Below, one piece after another: positions 6,441 to 8,659 of a DNA stretch of 8,659 nucleotides. The notes under the pieces were generated by a model. That model made no database searches. It worked only from the letters and a program-made list of their open reading frames with translations, and was not told the origin of the DNA. Position 1 is the stretch's first letter. Each line of letters begins with the position of its first letter. Origin of the DNA: QHBQ01 sp038230695. Its GTDB lineage: Bacteria > Chloroflexota > Chloroflexia > QHBQ01. Location: positions 1 to 8,659 of the forward strand of contig JBBRMT010000211.1 of NCBI GenBank assembly GCA_038230695.1, given 5' to 3'. A program made the translations under genes and the position numbers.

Positions 6441-6465
6441 TACTTGCTTTAACCCATCGCAAGTA
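6441..6465 (-). promoter_or_regulatory. inverted repeat TACTTGC-N11-GCAAGTA upstream of the Pro-rich gene
   Basis: Perfect 7-bp arms at 6441-6447 and 6459-6465 lie 38-62 nt upstream of the ATG at 6403. A second imperfect GC-rich hairpin (GCGGCAC...GTGCGCCGC, about 6422-6439) sits between it and the ribosome-binding site. It could be an operator for a dimeric regulator in the divergent spacer or a leader-RNA hairpin of the Pro-rich gene; the sequence does not decide. Confidence 0.4.
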
Positions 6466-6490
6466 ACGGGCCACAATGAAAGATATGATA

Positions 6491-6519
6491 TTGCAGCCAC
6501 GCCCTGTGGGTGCTATAAT
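6491..6519 (+). promoter_or_regulatory. extended -10 promoter for the acylase gene
   Basis: A perfect -10 TATAAT (6514-6519) is preceded by TGC, the TGn extended -10 motif. A partial -35 TTGCAG (6491-6496) lies exactly 17 nt upstream. Transcription would start near 6526, about 44 nt before the ATG at 6570, and AAGGAG (6555-6560) lies in the leader. Confidence 0.7.
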
Positions 6520-6569
6520 CATCAGCATAAAATCCCAAAATAATTGGCCCAACAAAGGAGCAAAGTGCA

Positions 6570-8659
6570 ATGGCGACGAGCATAACTCGGCTGGTGCGAC
6601 CCCGCCGCCCGGTATGGCTACGCATCATTATCTGGTTGCTGGTATTCATCCTGATCATATTGGCGGTGGCCGCCGCCCTCAGCGCCTACTTCGTGATGCG
6701 GGCGCAGCCCACCACCAATGGCAGCGCCACGCTAGCCGGACTGAGCGCCAACGTCAGCGTGGTGCGCGACAAGAGCGGTATCCCCCACATCACCGCCGCC
6801 ACTGAGGATGACCTGTGGATGGCCCAGGGCTACGTTCACGCCCAGGATCGGCTGTTCCAGATGGAGTTGTTCCGCCGCGCCGCCGAGGGCAAGCTGTCGG
6901 AACTGGTTGGCGATGTCACCCTCCAGAGCGATAAGATTATGCGTGCCGTAGGGCTAGAGCGCACCGCCCAGGCCGAATACACCAATCTGACACCAGCGCA
7001 ACGCAAGCCGCTGGAGGATTACGCCAAAGGGGTTAACGCCTTCATTGATGCACACAAGAATACGTTGCCGTTGGAGTTCACCATCCTTGGCTTCAACCCC
7101 CAACCCTGGACCGCCGTTGACAGCCTGGCGATTGGCCGCCAGATACCCTGGACCCTGAGTGGCAACTTCGATGCCGAATTGCTAAATTGCGATCTGGTTG
7201 CCAAACTTGGCCCCCAGCGGGCCAAAGCCCTGATCCCCGATGCGCCGTCCAGCGTGACAGGCACGGTGGAGCTAACCCCTACCACGGGTGGCGACCTCTA
7301 TAATGGCAGCGATTGGTCGAAAATGCCTGCGTGTGGCAGCGCCAGCGGCAGCCTGTCCGTATTCAATCAGGCGGCGGCAGTCAACCCGCTGCTGCGCCAC
7401 TACGATTGGTTGGGCAGCAACGACTGGGTGATAGACGGCAGCAAATCCACCACCGGCAAGCCGATGCTGGCTAACGACCCGCACCTCGGCCTGCAAAACC
7501 CCAACATCTGGTACGAGGTGCAACTGGCGACCAGCGACGGCAAGCTCGATGTAGCAGGCTTCAGTTTCGCCGGTATCCCCGGCGTAGTAGTCGGCCACAA
7601 CCAGAACATTGCCTGGGGCGTGACCAACGTTGGCCCCGATGTGCAAGACCTGTTCATTGAAAAGCTAGACCCTGCTAACCATCTCAATCAGTACCAATAC
7701 AAGGGACAGTGGCTAGACTTCAAGACTGTCACCGAGACGATCAAGGTAAAGAGCCAGGCCGATGTGGTGTTGCCGGTACGCATCACCGTGCATGGCCCAC
7801 TCATTACCGACGTGATGACCGCCACCGATACCAGCAAGCTGCAACCGATGGCCCTCGACTGGGTGGGCAATCAGAAGGAGGGGCTAATCAACGCAGAGTT
7901 GAACCTCGACCATGCCCAGAACTGGACCGACTTCCGTGCCGCTCTAAGTGGCTGGGCGCAAGCGGGTCAGAACTTCGTCTACGCCGACCAGCAAGGCAAC
8001 ATCGGCTATCAGGCCACCGGCATGGTGCCGATTAGGCCGAAGGGTGATGATGGGATGCTGCCCGTGGATGGCTCATCGGGCCAGTATGACTGGACTAACT
8101 ACGTACCATTTGAGCAACTACCGATGCTGTACAATCCGCCCACCCACTATGTCGCCACCGCCAACTTCCGGCCTTATGGCCCCGGCTATCAATACTTCCT
8201 GGGCGCACGTTTCGCCGAACCCTGGCGTGTTATCCGCATCCGCCAGCTAATTGCGGCGCAGGACAAGCTATCGCAGACCGATATGCAGAACATCCAGCAC
8301 GATCAGCATAACCCCCAGGCGGTAGCGATTGGCGCAGCCCTAGCGAACCTGCACAGCAGCGATCCGCTGGTGCAGCAGGCGATTGACAGCTTCAAAAACT
8401 GGGATGGCAGCATGGCAGGCGATAGCCCCACCGCATCCATATACCAACTGGCATACCTGCAAATGCTGCAACTGACCTTCAAGGATGCGCTGGGGGCCAA
8501 GCTGTTCCAGGAATATAGGGAAACCAATGCTGGCGCAGCCGGGCTGTGGATGTACGAGAACCTCGCCAACCCCAACTGGAACTGGGCGAGTAGCGCGAAC
8601 CCGGCTCCGAACCAGACCCGCGATGGCATCATGCTGCAGAGCATCACCAACGCAGTAAG
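6570..8659 (+). CDS. penicillin acylase family (S45, Ntn-hydrolase) protein, 3' end outside window
   Basis: An open frame of 696 codons from ATG 6570 (AAGGAG nine bases upstream) to the right edge without a stop; relatives are about 780-850 aa, so roughly the last 100 residues are missing. A hydrophobic helix at about 15-41, after an Arg-rich N-terminus, should act as a signal anchor, placing the enzyme outside the membrane. Family landmarks are VVRDKSGIPHITA (64-76), DLWMAQGYVHAQDRLFQME (81-99) and RRAAEGKLSELVG (102-114). The autoprocessing site is LGSNDW, with Ser283 as the predicted N-terminal nucleophile of the beta chain. Later motifs are LANDPHL, IPGVVVGHNQNIAWGVTNVGPDVQDL, HGPLI and TANFRPYGPGYQYFLG, where Asn532 (about beta 250) is the likely oxyanion Asn. 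The family cleaves amide bonds of acylated small molecules (penicillins, N-acyl-homoserine lactones, other N-acyl compounds); the substrate here cannot be told from sequence. It has its own promoter and is divergent from the Pro-rich gene. Confidence 0.93.
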   Translation, partial: MATSITRLVRPRRPVWLRIIIWLLVFILIILAVAAALSAYFVMRAQPTTNGSATLAGLSANVSVVRDKSGIPHITAATEDDLWMAQGYVHAQDRLFQMELFRRAAEGKLSELVGDVTLQSDKIMRAVGLERTAQAEYTNLTPAQRKPLEDYAKGVNAFIDAHKNTLPLEFTILGFNPQPWTAVDSLAIGRQIPWTLSGNFDAELLNCDLVAKLGPQRAKALIPDAPSSVTGTVELTPTTGGDLYNGSDWSKMPACGSASGSLSVFNQAAAVNPLLRHYDWLGSNDWVIDGSKSTTGKPMLANDPHLGLQNPNIWYEVQLATSDGKLDVAGFSFAGIPGVVVGHNQNIAWGVTNVGPDVQDLFIEKLDPANHLNQYQYKGQWLDFKTVTETIKVKSQADVVLPVRITVHGPLITDVMTATDTSKLQPMALDWVGNQKEGLINAELNLDHAQNWTDFRAALSGWAQAGQNFVYADQQGNIGYQATGMVPIRPKGDDGMLPVDGSSGQYDWTNYVPFEQLPMLYNPPTHYVATANFRPYGPGYQYFLGARFAEPWRVIRIRQLIAAQDKLSQTDMQNIQHDQHNPQAVAIGAALANLHSSDPLVQQAIDSFKNWDGSMAGDSPTASIYQLAYLQMLQLTFKDALGAKLFQEYRETNAGAAGLWMYENLANPNWNWASSANPAPNQTRDGIMLQSITNAV

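Noticed and set aside
7272..7646. 124-codon minus-strand open frame inside the acylase gene
   Set aside because: It is a shadow of the acylase reading frame, with no motif and no ribosome-binding site that would outweigh the S45 signature on the plus strand.

Overview
The window looks like chromosomal DNA of a free-living bacterium, most likely a member of the Chloroflexota. The best clue is the secreted protein at 3703-5949. It joins Asp-box (BNR) repeats to a long Thr/Pro linker and three C-terminal SLH domains, with the cysteine-containing SLH insertion that I associate with that phylum. The taxon is an inference from domain style and moderate GC; there is no rRNA or other marker to confirm it.

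Left half (1-3283, all minus strand): a probable glycan-assembly operon, read from right to left. It starts with a dead zinc-type alcohol dehydrogenase gene (2813-3283). Next come a GT-B glycosyltransferase (1550-2773) and UDP-galactopyranose mutase glf (291-1478). Last is the first 120 codons of a GH1-like glycosidase protein (1-361, running off the window). Glf converts UDP-galactopyranose to UDP-galactofuranose. The glycosyltransferase and the GH1-like protein presumably build or trim a galactofuranose-containing surface glycan. The last two genes overlap by 71 nt.

Middle (3284-6133): a divergent AT-richer spacer holds a near-consensus sigma-70 promoter (TTGACA-N17-TACAAT). It drives the 748-aa exported BNR/SLH protein, which is probably displayed on the cell surface. 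Downstream lie two small inverted repeats and a strong hairpin terminator that can serve both converging transcripts.

Right half (6134-8659): a small, very proline-rich acidic protein (89 aa, minus strand) is divergent from a penicillin-acylase family (Ntn-hydrolase, S45) protein with an N-terminal membrane anchor (6570 to window end). The acylase has a clear extended -10 promoter. The spacer also carries a TACTTGC-N11-GCAAGTA inverted repeat.

Taken together this is an envelope-oriented neighbourhood: surface glycan synthesis, an SLH-anchored exoprotein and a membrane-anchored acylase. I see no mobile element, CRISPR array, tRNA or rRNA. I do not see a clearly novel multi-gene system. The items most worth a second look are the doubly damaged dehydrogenase, the unidentified Pro-rich protein and the modular surface protein.
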